Assembly (NCBI RefSeq): GCF_001895025.1
Contig: NZ_BCXI01000011.1
Span: 150,568-214,567, forward strand
Reading direction: 5' to 3'
Source of the DNA: Rhodococcus zopfii NBRC 100606 = JCM 9919
GTDB taxonomy: Bacteria > Actinomycetota > Actinomycetes > Mycobacteriales > Mycobacteriaceae
DNA: 64,000 nucleotides
Shown here piece by piece: positions 56,810 through 64,000 of this stretch. A model generated the notes under the pieces. That model was not told where the DNA came from and made no database searches. It saw only the letters and a list, made by a program, of their open reading frames with translations. The position numbers and the translations under genes were made by a program. The number at the start of each line of letters is the position of its first letter. The stretch's first letter is position 1.

Positions 56810-58344
56810 CCGGACCCGGATCCGGCGCGCTGTCCGCGGCGCGCCGCCACCACGAACTCGACCGGCTCGCCGACGACCCCACCGTCGACGTCCTGGTGAT
56901 CGGCGGCGGGGTCACCGGTGCCGGTGTCGCGCTCGACGCCGCCGCCCGCGGACTGAGCGTCGTCCTCGCTGAACGCCACGACCTTGCGTTCGGGACCAGC
57001 CGGTGGAGTTCGAAACTCGTCCACGGCGGACTGCGTTACCTCGCGACCGGCAACGTCGGGATCGCGCACGAGAGCGCCGTCGAACGCGGACTCCTCATGA
57101 CCGTCGTCGCCCCGCACCTGATCCGGTCGATGCCGCAACTCGTCCCGCTGCTTCCGTCCGTCGGCCGCGGTGAATCCGCCCTGGTCCGGGCGGGTTTCCT
57201 CGCCGGAGACGCGTTGCGTGCGGCGGCCCGCACCCCCGCGGCGTTGCTGCCGCGGTCGTGCCGGGTGGACGCGGACCGTGCCGCCGCCCTCGTCCCGGCG
57301 GTGCGCCGCGACGGACTCCGCGGGGGCCTGCTCGCCCACGACGGACAACTCGTCGACGATGCCCGGCTCGTCGTCGCACTCGCCCGCACCGCCGCGACCT
57401 TCGGTGCACGCATCCTCACCCGCGTCTCCGCGCACGCCGCCACCGCCGAGACGGCGGTCCTGCACGACGAGATCACCGGCGGCGATTTCACGGTGCGGGC
57501 CCGGGCGGTGATCAACGCGGCGGGCGTGTGGGCCGGCCACGTCGATCCCTCGATCGCGCTGCGCCCCAGCCGCGGCACCCACCTGGTCCTGGACGCGGCC
57601 GTCCTCGGACATCCCACCGCGGCCCTCACCGTCCCGATCCCCGGCGCGACCAACCGGTTCGTGTTCGCCCTGCCCGCCCAGCTCGGCCGCGTCTATCTCG
57701 GCCTCACCGACGAGGACGCGCCCGGCGACATTCCCGACGTCCCGCACGCGACCGACACCGAGATCGACTTCCTGCTCGACACGGTCAACACCGCCCTCGC
57801 CACCGCGCTGACCCGCGACGACGTGCTCGCCACCTATTCCGGGCTGCGCCCGCTCCTGCGAACGGCCGACGGGGATGGTGCCACGGCGGACCTGTCCCGC
57901 AAGCACGCGGTCGTCCGCGCCGAGGGCCGTCCGATCGGCATCGTCGGCGGCAAGCTGACCACCTACCGGAAGATGGCCCAGGACGCGCTGGACGCTGCCG
58001 TCGCCGCGACCGGGCTGCCTGCCGGACCCTGCAACACCCACCGGATACCGCTGGTCGGGGCGGCGAACCGGACGTCGCTGGCCCGGCTGCCGGCTCCGGT
58101 GTCCCTGGTGCGCCGGTACGGGACCGAGGCCGCGCAGCTCACCGCCGATCCCGGGCGACTCGACCCGGTCGCGCCCGGACTGGACGTGTGCCGTGCCGAA
58201 TTCGACTTCGCGATCACCCACGAGGGGGCGCTCGACGCCGACGACATCCTCGACCGGCGCACCCGCATCGGCCTCGTGCCCGCCGATCGGGCCGCGGCGC
58301 ACGAGGCGGCCCTGTCCGTACTCGCCGAACACCGACTCGCTTGA
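56806..58344 (+). CDS. glpD: Glycerol-3-phosphate dehydrogenase, FAD-dependent
   Basis: A 512-residue flavoprotein oxidising glycerol-3-phosphate to dihydroxyacetone phosphate at the membrane. The FAD motif VIGGGVTGAGVALDAAARGL is at residues 31-50, followed by the signature FGTSRWSSKLVHGGLRYLATGNVG and the C-terminal GIVGGKLTTYRKMAQDAL. Length is normal. GTG 56806 overlaps the tetR stop by four bases (GTGA). Its product, DHAP, is also the backbone source for AGPS-type enzymes, which fits the neighbouring gene. Confidence 0.94.
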   Translation: MTGPGSGALSAARRHHELDRLADDPTVDVLVIGGGVTGAGVALDAAARGLSVVLAERHDLAFGTSRWSSKLVHGGLRYLATGNVGIAHESAVERGLLMTVVAPHLIRSMPQLVPLLPSVGRGESALVRAGFLAGDALRAAARTPAALLPRSCRVDADRAAALVPAVRRDGLRGGLLAHDGQLVDDARLVVALARTAATFGARILTRVSAHAATAETAVLHDEITGGDFTVRARAVINAAGVWAGHVDPSIALRPSRGTHLVLDAAVLGHPTAALTVPIPGATNRFVFALPAQLGRVYLGLTDEDAPGDIPDVPHATDTEIDFLLDTVNTALATALTRDDVLATYSGLRPLLRTADGDGATADLSRKHAVVRAEGRPIGIVGGKLTTYRKMAQDALDAAVAATGLPAGPCNTHRIPLVGAANRTSLARLPAPVSLVRRYGTEAAQLTADPGRLDPVAPGLDVCRAEFDFAITHEGALDADDILDRRTRIGLVPADRAAAHEAALSVLAEHRLA

Positions 58345-58388
58345 CCGCAGGGGGTGGGACGGGCGGCCTGATGTGACAGGCTGTGTCG

Positions 58389-59534
58389 ATGCGAGTTGCG
58401 GTGGTGGCCGGACCTGATGCCGGACATGCGATCCCGGCGATCGAGCTGTGCCGGCGGCTGGCGGACGCGGGAGACGATCCGATCCTGTTCACCGGCGAGC
58501 GCTGGCTGGGCACCGAGATTCCGGGTGTCACGTTCGCGCTGCTCAAGGGGCTCGATCCGCGGCCCGGCGACGACGACGGTGACGCCGGTGCCAGGCTCCA
58601 CGCTCGCGCCGCACACATCGCGACCGAGCTCCTGCCGGATCTGAGCGCGCTGCTGCCGGACCTGGTCGTCTCGGACGTCATCACCGCCGGAGGGGGCATG
58701 GCCGCCGAACGGCTCGGCATCCCCTGGGTCGAGCTGTCCCCGCACCCGCTGTATCTGCCCTCACGCGGCCTGCCGCCGATCGGAAGCGGTCTCGCGCCCG
58801 GGCGCGGGATCCGCGGCCGAGCCCGGGACGCCCTGCTGCGCCGCATGACCGCCCGCTCGATACGGCAGGGTGACCACGAACGCAGCGCCGCGCGGTTGGG
58901 TATCGGCCTGGCCGAGCAGGATCCGGGACCCGCCGCGCGTCTGATCGCGACGCTGCCGGCTCTCGAGGTGCCGCGACCCGATTGGCCGGCGAATGCACAT
59001 CTGGTGGGCCCGCTGCTGTGGGAACCGACCGAGACCGTGCTGACCCCGCCGCCCGGCACCGGCCCGTTGGTGATGGTCGCCCCGTCCACGGCGACCACAG
59101 GTGTCGTGGGCATGCTCGACGCCGTGTGCACCGCGCTGGACGGAACCGGGATGCGTGTTGCGGCGACGATGCTCGACGGGGCCGACGGGGCACTGCCGGA
59201 CTGGGCGGTCGCGGGCCGGGGCCGCCAGGACCTCCTGCTCGAGCAGGCCGACGTGGTGGTGTGCGGCGGCGGCCACGGGATGCTCGCGAAGGCGTTGAGT
59301 GCCGGCGTGCCTGCGGTGATCGTGCCCGGTGGGGGCGATCAGTGGGAGCTGGCCAACCGGGCGGCTCGGCAGGGCAGCGCGGTGGTGGTGCGCCCGCTCG
59401 ATTCCGTGGCGGTGCTCACCGCGATCGAGACGATCCTGAGCGAGAAGCGGTTCGCGGCCGCCGCCCGTAGTGCCGCCGCGACCGCGAACCGGGTCGAGGA
59501 CCCCGTGGGGATCTGCCGTGAGGTGGCGGGCTGA
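58389..59534 (+). CDS. GT1-family glycosyltransferase (UGT/MGT-like)
   Basis: A 381-residue glycosyltransferase of the GT-B fold. The N-terminal acceptor half starts RVAVVAGPDAGHAIPAIELCRRLADAG. The C-terminal donor half has VVCGGGHGMLAKALSAGVPAVIVPGGGDQWELANRAARQG, typical for UDP- or dTDP-sugar users. The mycobacterial gene in this place is Rv2739c. CAGGCT lies six bases before ATG 58389, supporting this start over GTG 58383. The acceptor is unknown. Confidence 0.88.
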   Translation: MRVAVVAGPDAGHAIPAIELCRRLADAGDDPILFTGERWLGTEIPGVTFALLKGLDPRPGDDDGDAGARLHARAAHIATELLPDLSALLPDLVVSDVITAGGGMAAERLGIPWVELSPHPLYLPSRGLPPIGSGLAPGRGIRGRARDALLRRMTARSIRQGDHERSAARLGIGLAEQDPGPAARLIATLPALEVPRPDWPANAHLVGPLLWEPTETVLTPPPGTGPLVMVAPSTATTGVVGMLDAVCTALDGTGMRVAATMLDGADGALPDWAVAGRGRQDLLLEQADVVVCGGGHGMLAKALSAGVPAVIVPGGGDQWELANRAARQGSAVVVRPLDSVAVLTAIETILSEKRFAAAARSAAATANRVEDPVGICREVAG

Positions 59535-59602
59535 GCACACCTGTGCTGCCGGCCGGACAGGTCGTCGGCGCGACCGTTTCGACGTGATGCGTCGCCGCCC
59601 AC

Positions 59603-59608
59603 TACCGT
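59603..59608 (+). promoter_or_regulatory. Leaderless-type -10 before the DUF3046 gene
   Basis: TACCGT followed by seven bases and the GTG at 59616. Confidence 0.4.
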
Positions 59609-59615
59609 GGGCGGG

Positions 59616-59810
59616 GTGCGATTGACGGAATTCCACGAGCTCGTCCGGATCGAATTCGGGCAGCTCCACGGCGACGCGTTGCTCCGCGACCACGTGATCC
59701 TCTCGCTCGGGGGTCTCACCCCGGCCGAGGCGATCGAGGCAGGTCAGGAGCCGCGGGAGGTGTGGCGCGCCCTGTGCGAGGAGTTCGACGTCCCACCCTC
59801 GCGCCGTTGA
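59616..59810 (+). CDS. DUF3046 protein
   Basis: A 64-residue protein of the actinobacterial family DUF3046, function unknown, found next to recA in this order (Rv2738c in M. tuberculosis). The typical motif RLTEFHELVRIEFG, a HVILSLGGLTPAEAIEAGQEPREVWRALC core and the basic end are complete. The GTG start has a -10-like TACCGT seven bases upstream. Confidence 0.9.
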   Translation: MRLTEFHELVRIEFGQLHGDALLRDHVILSLGGLTPAEAIEAGQEPREVWRALCEEFDVPPSRR

Positions 59811-59834
59811 CGCGACGAGCGGGAACCGCACCGT

Positions 59835-59857
59835 TCGAACAATTGTTCGCCTATGCT
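59835..59857 (+). promoter_or_regulatory. SOS (LexA) box and P1 promoter of recA
   Basis: TCGAAC-AATT-GTTCGC (59835-59850) differs at one base from the actinobacterial LexA palindrome TCGAAC-N4-GTTCGA. TATGCT, a -10 hexamer, follows at 59852-59857. LexA bound here would block this promoter until DNA damage. Confidence 0.88.
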
Positions 59858-59939
59858 GGTGTCGTGCACGGTGGCGTAGTTGTCCACAGGCGGCGGATCG
59901 ATCCACAGATCCGGCGGCTCACCGGTCGCCACGACGAAC

Positions 59940-59962
59940 TTGTCGGTGCCGGGCTCTAACGT
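59940..59962 (+). promoter_or_regulatory. RecA-NDp (PafBC-type) second promoter of recA
   Basis: TTGTCGGTG, eight bases, TAACGT matches exactly the mycobacterial RecA-independent damage promoter pattern TTGTCRGTG-N8-TANNNT, which depends on PafBC. It lies 40 bases before the recA start, downstream of the SOS promoter. Confidence 0.9.
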
Positions 59963-60001
59963 CGTCGACAAGCAGGACGAGATTCGATGAAGGGGACCAC
60001 G

Positions 60002-61039
60002 ATGGCAGCACAGGCACACGACCGCGAGAAGGCACTCGAGCTCGCCCTCGCGCAGATCGACAAGAGTTTCGGCAAGGGCTCCGTGATGCGACTGGGGGAG
60101 GAGGCTCACCAGCCGATCGCGGTGATCCCGACCGGATCGATCGCGCTCGATGTCGCACTCGGTATCGGCGGTCTGCCTCGCGGCCGCGTCGTCGAGATCT
60201 ACGGGCCGGAATCCTCCGGTAAGACCACGGTCGCGCTGCACGCGGTTGCCAATGCGCAGGCCAACGGCGGCATCGCCGCGTTCATCGACGCCGAGCACGC
60301 ACTCGATCCCGAGTACGCTCGCAAGCTCGGTGTGGACACCGACGCGCTGCTGGTGTCCCAGCCGGACACCGGTGAGCAGGCGCTCGAGATCGCGGACATG
60401 CTGATCCGCTCCGGCGCGCTCGACATCATCGTCGTGGACTCGGTCGCGGCGCTCGTGCCGCGCGCCGAGATCGAGGGTGAGATGGGCGACAGCCATGTCG
60501 GTCTGCAGGCCCGCCTCATGAGCCAGGCGCTCCGCAAGATGACCGGTGCCCTCAACAACTCCGGCACCACCGCGATCTTCATCAATCAGCTGCGCGAGAA
60601 GATCGGCGTCATGTTCGGTTCGCCCGAAACAACCACGGGCGGTAAGGCTTTGAAGTTCTACGCCTCCGTCCGGCTGGACGTGCGGCGGATCGAGACGCTC
60701 AAGGACGGCGGCGACGCCGTCGGCAACCGCACCCGCGTCAAGGTCGTCAAGAACAAGGTTTCGCCGCCGTTCAAGCAGGCTGAGTTCGACATCCTGTACG
60801 GCCAGGGCATCTCCAAGGAGGGCTCGCTCATCGACATGGGCGTCGAACAGGGCATCGTCCGCAAGTCCGGATCCTGGTACACGTACGAGGGCGACCAGCT
60901 CGGCCAGGGCAAGGAGAACGCCCGCAAGTTCCTGCTCGAGAACACCGATATCCGCGACGAGATCGAGAAGAAGATCAAGGAGAAGCTCGGCATCGGCGCC
61001 GTCGTCACCGCCGACGGCGAGGAAGCCGCCGACTTCTGA
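60002..61039 (+). CDS. recA: Recombinase RecA
   Basis: A 345-residue DNA-strand-exchange ATPase and LexA coprotease. The P-loop GPESSGKT is at residues 68-75, Walker B in [15 protein letters not shown]1/L2 DNA-binding loops in [17 protein letters not shown] and [18 protein letters not shown]. The start ATG 60002 follows AAGGGGA with five bases between; an earlier in-frame ATG at 59987 lacks such a site. No intein interrupts it, unlike M. tuberculosis RecA. Two damage promoters lie upstream. Confidence 0.98.
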   Translation: MAAQAHDREKALELALAQIDKSFGKGSVMRLGEEAHQPIAVIPTGSIALDVALGIGGLPRGRVVEIYGPESSGKTTVALHAVANAQANGGIAAFIDAEHALDPEYARKLGVDTDALLVSQPDTGEQALEIADMLIRSGALDIIVVDSVAALVPRAEIEGEMGDSHVGLQARLMSQALRKMTGALNNSGTTAIFINQLREKIGVMFGSPETTTGGKALKFYASVRLDVRRIETLKDGGDAVGNRTRVKVVKNKVSPPFKQAEFDILYGQGISKEGSLIDMGVEQGIVRKSGSWYTYEGDQLGQGKENARKFLLENTDIRDEIEKKIKEKLGIGAVVTADGEEAADF

Positions 61040-61055
61040 CGCACGAGTGCCTCGG

Positions 61056-61082
61056 GTGGGCGCGGTCGTCGACCGCGCCCAC
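61056..61082. terminator. Terminator after recA
   Basis: GTGGGCGCGGTCG (61056-61068) and CGACCGCGCCCAC (61070-61082) form a near-perfect palindrome around one base. It ends recA transcription before the GDSL gene, so recX is not simply cotranscribed with recA here. Confidence 0.85.
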
Positions 61083-61094
61083 CACCCTGGCATC

Positions 61095-61736
61095 ATGGCC
61101 GCCATGACTGCGCGGCCGATTCGATTGTGTTTCTTCGGTGATTCGTTCGTCGCAGGGGTCGGCGATCCCGCTCACCGCGGCTGGGCGGGTCTGCTCGCCG
61201 AGCATGCCCGACCGGTGCTCGGCGACATCGACTTCACCGTCTACAACCTCGGTGTCCGCCGCGACACGACCGCCGACGTTCGGGCCCGCTGGTCACACGA
61301 GGCCCGCCGCCGCTTTCCGGATGGATGTGACAATCGGCTCGTCTTCTCCTTCGGTGTCAACGACACGACACAGCAAGGGGATTCGACGCGGGTGCGGCCC
61401 AAGGACTCGGTGACCAACCTCACCGCGATCCTCGACGACGCCCTCGCCTGCGACTGGCTGGTACTCGTCGTCGGGCCGCCGCCGGTCGCCGACGAGCAGC
61501 AGAACGCGCGCACCAGGCACCTCGACGACCTGTTCGCCGGTGCGTGTGCCGTCCGGAACGTGCCGTACTGCTCGGTCATCGCCCACCTCGACGGCGACAC
61601 CGCGTGGATCCGGGAAGCGGCGGCGGGGGACGGGGCGCACCCGTCCGTGCAGGGATACCGGGACCTCGCCGATGTCGTACTCGATGCCTGGATCACGTGG
61701 ATCGGCTCGGCCGCCGCTGTCGGTGGGGCCCGCTAA
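61095..61736 (+). CDS. GDSL/SGNH-family hydrolase
   Basis: A 213-residue SGNH-type esterase. The four blocks are visible: FFGDSFVAGVGD (catalytic serine), YNLGVRRDTTADV with a glycine oxyanion position, FGVNDTTQQG (asparagine) and GDGAHPSVQGYRDLA (Asp and His). Starts at ATG 61095 and ATG 61104 are both possible. It sits between the recA terminator and recX; its stop is two bases before the first possible recX start. The substrate is not known. Confidence 0.9.
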   Translation: MAAMTARPIRLCFFGDSFVAGVGDPAHRGWAGLLAEHARPVLGDIDFTVYNLGVRRDTTADVRARWSHEARRRFPDGCDNRLVFSFGVNDTTQQGDSTRVRPKDSVTNLTAILDDALACDWLVLVVGPPPVADEQQNARTRHLDDLFAGACAVRNVPYCSVIAHLDGDTAWIREAAAGDGAHPSVQGYRDLADVVLDAWITWIGSAAAVGGAR

Positions 61737-61746
61737 CGTGCCGGCC

Positions 61747-62349
61747 ATGGACGATCCCACGCCTCCGGACCCGCACCCGACCCCTTCGGCCGGGCCGGGC
61801 CGACGGCGCGCACGCCCCGAGCCCGGGGGAGGTACCGAAGCGCAAGCCAAGGACGTGTGCCTGCGCCTGCTGACCGACCGGGCCCGCAGCCGTGCCGAAC
61901 TCGCCACGAAACTCGAACAGAAGGGCTACACGGCCGAGGTTGCGGAGCGGACCCTCGACCGGCTTGCCGCGGTGGGCCTGATCGACGATGCCGACTTCGC
62001 CCAGCAGTGGGTGCGCTCCCGGCACCTGTATGCGGGCAAGGGCAAACGCGCGATCGCACTCGAACTGCGCCGCAAAGGAATCGGGCAGCAGGACGCGGCG
62101 GAGGCCTTGGATCAGATCGACGGCGACGACGAACGCGCTCGCGCGGTCGATCTGGTCCGCAAGAAGCTGCGCACCCAACCGCCGCTGCCCACCGAGGGTG
62201 ATCGACGCGAGATCGCTGCCGAGCGGGACAAACTCGTGCGCCGGCTGGTCGGGATGCTCGCACGACGCGGCTATTCCCAGGGCATGGCCTTCGACGTGGT
62301 GCGCGGCGCACTCGCCGACTTCGGCTCCGACGGTCTCGCGGACGACTGA
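61747..62349 (+). CDS. recX: Regulatory protein RecX
   Basis: A 200-residue inhibitor of RecA made of three-helix RecX repeats. After a Pro-rich N-terminus, the pattern KDVCLRLLTDRARSRAELATKLEQKGY, DADFAQQWVRSRHLYAGKGKRAIALELRRKGI and RDKLVRRLVGMLARRGYSQGMAFDVV is complete. GTG 61738 is an alternative start. It is separated from recA by a terminator and a GDSL gene, in contrast to the direct recA-recX pairs of mycobacteria. Confidence 0.94.
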   Translation: MDDPTPPDPHPTPSAGPGRRRARPEPGGGTEAQAKDVCLRLLTDRARSRAELATKLEQKGYTAEVAERTLDRLAAVGLIDDADFAQQWVRSRHLYAGKGKRAIALELRRKGIGQQDAAEALDQIDGDDERARAVDLVRKKLRTQPPLPTEGDRREIAAERDKLVRRLVGMLARRGYSQGMAFDVVRGALADFGSDGLADD

Positions 62350-62353
62350 CGCG

Positions 62354-62371
62354 GTCCGGTCACCGCCGGAC
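62354..62371. terminator. Short hairpin between recX and gluD
   Basis: GTCCGG (62354-62359) and CCGGAC (62366-62371) in the 30-base convergent gap. Confidence 0.5.
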
Positions 62372-62379
62372 GGGTTGCG

Positions 62380-63291
62380 TCACGGCCTCTTCTCGTCACC
62401 GGTGATGTCCATGCCGGGAACCGCCATCACCGGCATGGTCTGGGGCTCTTCGGGTATCACGGCGCCCTTCTTGCGGCGGCCGGCCCGAAGACGCTTCTCG
62501 ACCCTGGTGGCGAGTACAGTCAGGGAACTGTTCAGCACGATCATGATCGCGGCGACCACCAGCAGCGACGGCAGATAGTTGCCGAAGGCCGCGCCGAGCT
62601 GCTGACCGGATCGCACCACTTCGACGTAACCGATGAGATAGCCGAGCGCCGAATCCTTCAGGGCCACGACCATCTGGGAGATGATCGCCGGCAGCATCAC
62701 CGTGACGGCCTGCGGCAGCAGGATCAGGCGCATGATCTGGTTCTTGCGCATCCCCAGGGCGCCTGCCGCCTCGGACTGGCCGCGCGGCAGCGACCGGATA
62801 CCGGCACGCACCAGCTCCGCGATCACCGAGCCGTTGTAGAGAGTCAGGCCCGTGACCACCGCGGCGAGTGCGAGGTAGGACGATTTGAACACCCGATACT
62901 CGGCGAAGATCTGATACAGGAAGATCATCAGAATCAGCACCGGCACGGCCCGGAACAATTCGACGATCGTGCCGCACACCAGCCGCATCCAGCGATGATC
63001 GGACAGCCGGCCGATGCCGAGGGCGAACCCGAGAACCAGCGCCAGCACAATCGACAGCGCGGCGGCGATCAGGGTGCCGCGGATACCGGGCAGCAGATAG
63101 GTCGTCCACGACGTCGACTCGGTGAACGGGTCCCATTTGGCCGCGGTCAGCTGCCCCTTGCTGTCCAGCGCGCGGTACACGACGTAACCGGCCGCGACGA
63201 GTAGGACGACGACGAGCGCGGAGATCGCATGGTAGGTGGCGCGGGCCCGCGGGCCGGGTGCGTCGTAGAGGACGGTTGCGCGGGCGCTCAT
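62380..63291 (-). CDS. gluD: Amino-acid ABC transporter permease, glutamate type
   Basis: A 303-residue HisM-type permease. After one N-terminal helix comes the typical amino-acid permease block [20 protein letters not shown] and, in the middle, [32 protein letters not shown], the coupling motif to the ATPase. The C-terminus is basic. It overlaps gluC by four bases. In Corynebacterium gluABCD lies beside recX too, which supports glutamate as substrate. Confidence 0.92.
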   Translation of the reverse strand: MSARATVLYDAPGPRARATYHAISALVVVLLVAAGYVVYRALDSKGQLTAAKWDPFTESTSWTTYLLPGIRGTLIAAALSIVLALVLGFALGIGRLSDHRWMRLVCGTIVELFRAVPVLILMIFLYQIFAEYRVFKSSYLALAAVVTGLTLYNGSVIAELVRAGIRSLPRGQSEAAGALGMRKNQIMRLILLPQAVTVMLPAIISQMVVALKDSALGYLIGYVEVVRSGQQLGAAFGNYLPSLLVVAAIMIVLNSSLTVLATRVEKRLRAGRRKKGAVIPEEPQTMPVMAVPGMDITGDEKRP

Positions 63292-63968
63292 CGGGCCACC
63301 TCGTAGCGCTTTCCGAGCCAGCCGAACAGCAGGCCCATGGGAAGGGTGAGAATCACGAAGCCGAGCGCGAAGATCCCGCCGACGAGGAAGATCGCCGCTT
63401 CGGTCTCGATCATGGACTTCATGAGCAGTGATGCCTCGGCCACACCGATCACGGACGCGATCGTCGAGTTCTTCGTCAGGGCGATGAGCACGCTGCCGAG
63501 CGGTGCGATGACGGCGCGGAACGCCTGGGGCAGCACGATCAGCCGCAGATTCTGGGCGAACGTCAGGCGCAGCGAACGGCCCGCCTCCGACTGCCCGACG
63601 TGGACGGTGTTGATGCCGGACCGCAGCGATTCACAGACGAACGCGGCTGTGTAGACGCTGAGGCCGAGCACCGCGAGCCGGAAGTTGTTGTCCACCAGGA
63701 AGGTCGCCGAATCGGTCGGGGCGAGGTTGACACCCAGGGTTTGCGAGAGGCCGAACAGGCAGAACAGGATGATCAGGGTCAACGGCGTGTTGCGGAAGAT
63801 CGTCACGTACGCGGTGCCGACGGCCCGCGCGATCGGGACGGGCGAGACTCGCATCGCGGCGAGGATCGTGCCGAGGATCAAGGCGCCGATCGCGGACAGC
63901 ACGGTGAGCTGGATCGTGGTCCAGAACGCCTCGATCAGTTGACTGCCGTACTTGTTCAACAGATCCAC
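63288..63968 (-). CDS. gluC: Amino-acid ABC transporter permease, glutamate type
   Basis: A 226-residue HisM-type permease, the partner of gluD. The coupling motif is [32 protein letters not shown], preceded by [28 protein letters not shown] 63968 is preceded by CTGGAG. The binding-protein and ATPase genes (gluB, gluA) should lie just outside the right edge of the window. Confidence 0.92.
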   Translation of the reverse strand: MDLLNKYGSQLIEAFWTTIQLTVLSAIGALILGTILAAMRVSPVPIARAVGTAYVTIFRNTPLTLIILFCLFGLSQTLGVNLAPTDSATFLVDNNFRLAVLGLSVYTAAFVCESLRSGINTVHVGQSEAGRSLRLTFAQNLRLIVLPQAFRAVIAPLGSVLIALTKNSTIASVIGVAEASLLMKSMIETEAAIFLVGGIFALGFVILTLPMGLLFGWLGKRYEVAR

Positions 63969-64000
63969 TGGGGGACTCCAGGATTCGGTGGACGAGACGC

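Noticed and set aside
60002..61039. Possible intein in RecA, as in M. tuberculosis
   Set aside because: The protein is 345 residues and continuous; no intein blocks are present.

Overview
This window is high-GC (roughly 68-70 percent) chromosomal DNA. It shows mycolic-acid actinobacterial (Corynebacteriales/Mycobacteriales) synteny and is most probably from a Rhodococcus. Gene order from infB to recA/recX follows, as I remember it, the Mycobacterium tuberculosis block Rv2839c-Rv2736c: infB, rbfA, DHH phosphoesterase, dinF, pptH, pptT, truB, sirR/mntR, ribF, rpsO, pnp, pepR, dapB, thyX, dapA, rnj, ftsK, argA, pgsA, clgR, pspA, pspM, DUF3046, recA, recX. The gluCD end matches the recX-glu neighbourhood I recall from Corynebacterium. 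No prophage, insertion sequence, CRISPR array, tRNA or rRNA gene was seen.

Layout. 1-6.4 kb: translation and RNA genes (infB 3' end, DUF503, rbfA, nrnA-like, truB), a MATE transporter, and the opposing pair pptH/pptT that removes and installs phosphopantetheine. 6.4-9.7 kb: a minus-strand manganese-type ABC importer with its DtxR/MntR-family regulator and a clear promoter-operator. 9.8-13.8 kb: ribF, rpsO and pnp, with strong RNA hairpins. 14.0-22.1 kb: narK-narGHJI, dissimilatory nitrate reduction, inserted between pnp and pepR. 22.2-31.1 kb: pepR, dapB, thyX, dapA, rnj and small genes. 31.2-40.5 kb: ftsK, a riboswitch-controlled TerC protein, argA, pgsA, cinA, and the clgR-pspA-pspM envelope-stress genes.

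40.6-58.3 kb is an accessory block between pspM and the recA region. It holds an acyl-CoA-ligase-like gene with a divergent TetR regulator, a BioYMN biotin transporter, a 57-residue membrane protein, an MprF-like aminoacyl-lipid synthase overlapping a membrane esterase, a PIG-L deacetylase, a P-type ATPase with a divergent GyrI-like protein, and a glycerolipid cluster (diacylglycerol kinase, AGPS-like flavoprotein, TetR, GlpD). 58.4-64.0 kb: a glycosyltransferase, DUF3046, recA with two DNA-damage promoters, a GDSL hydrolase, recX, and two glutamate-type ABC permeases running off the right edge.

Themes. Manganese appears twice: an importer under a metal-sensing repressor, and a TerC-type exporter behind a yybP-ykoY-like leader whose hairpin hides the ribosome binding site. 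Many genes have a TANNNT-like -10 hexamer 6-8 bases before the start codon, which implies leaderless mRNAs; this was used to choose several starts. The only stretch over 300 bases without a gene is 11163-11473 (rpsO-pnp), which carries two hairpins.
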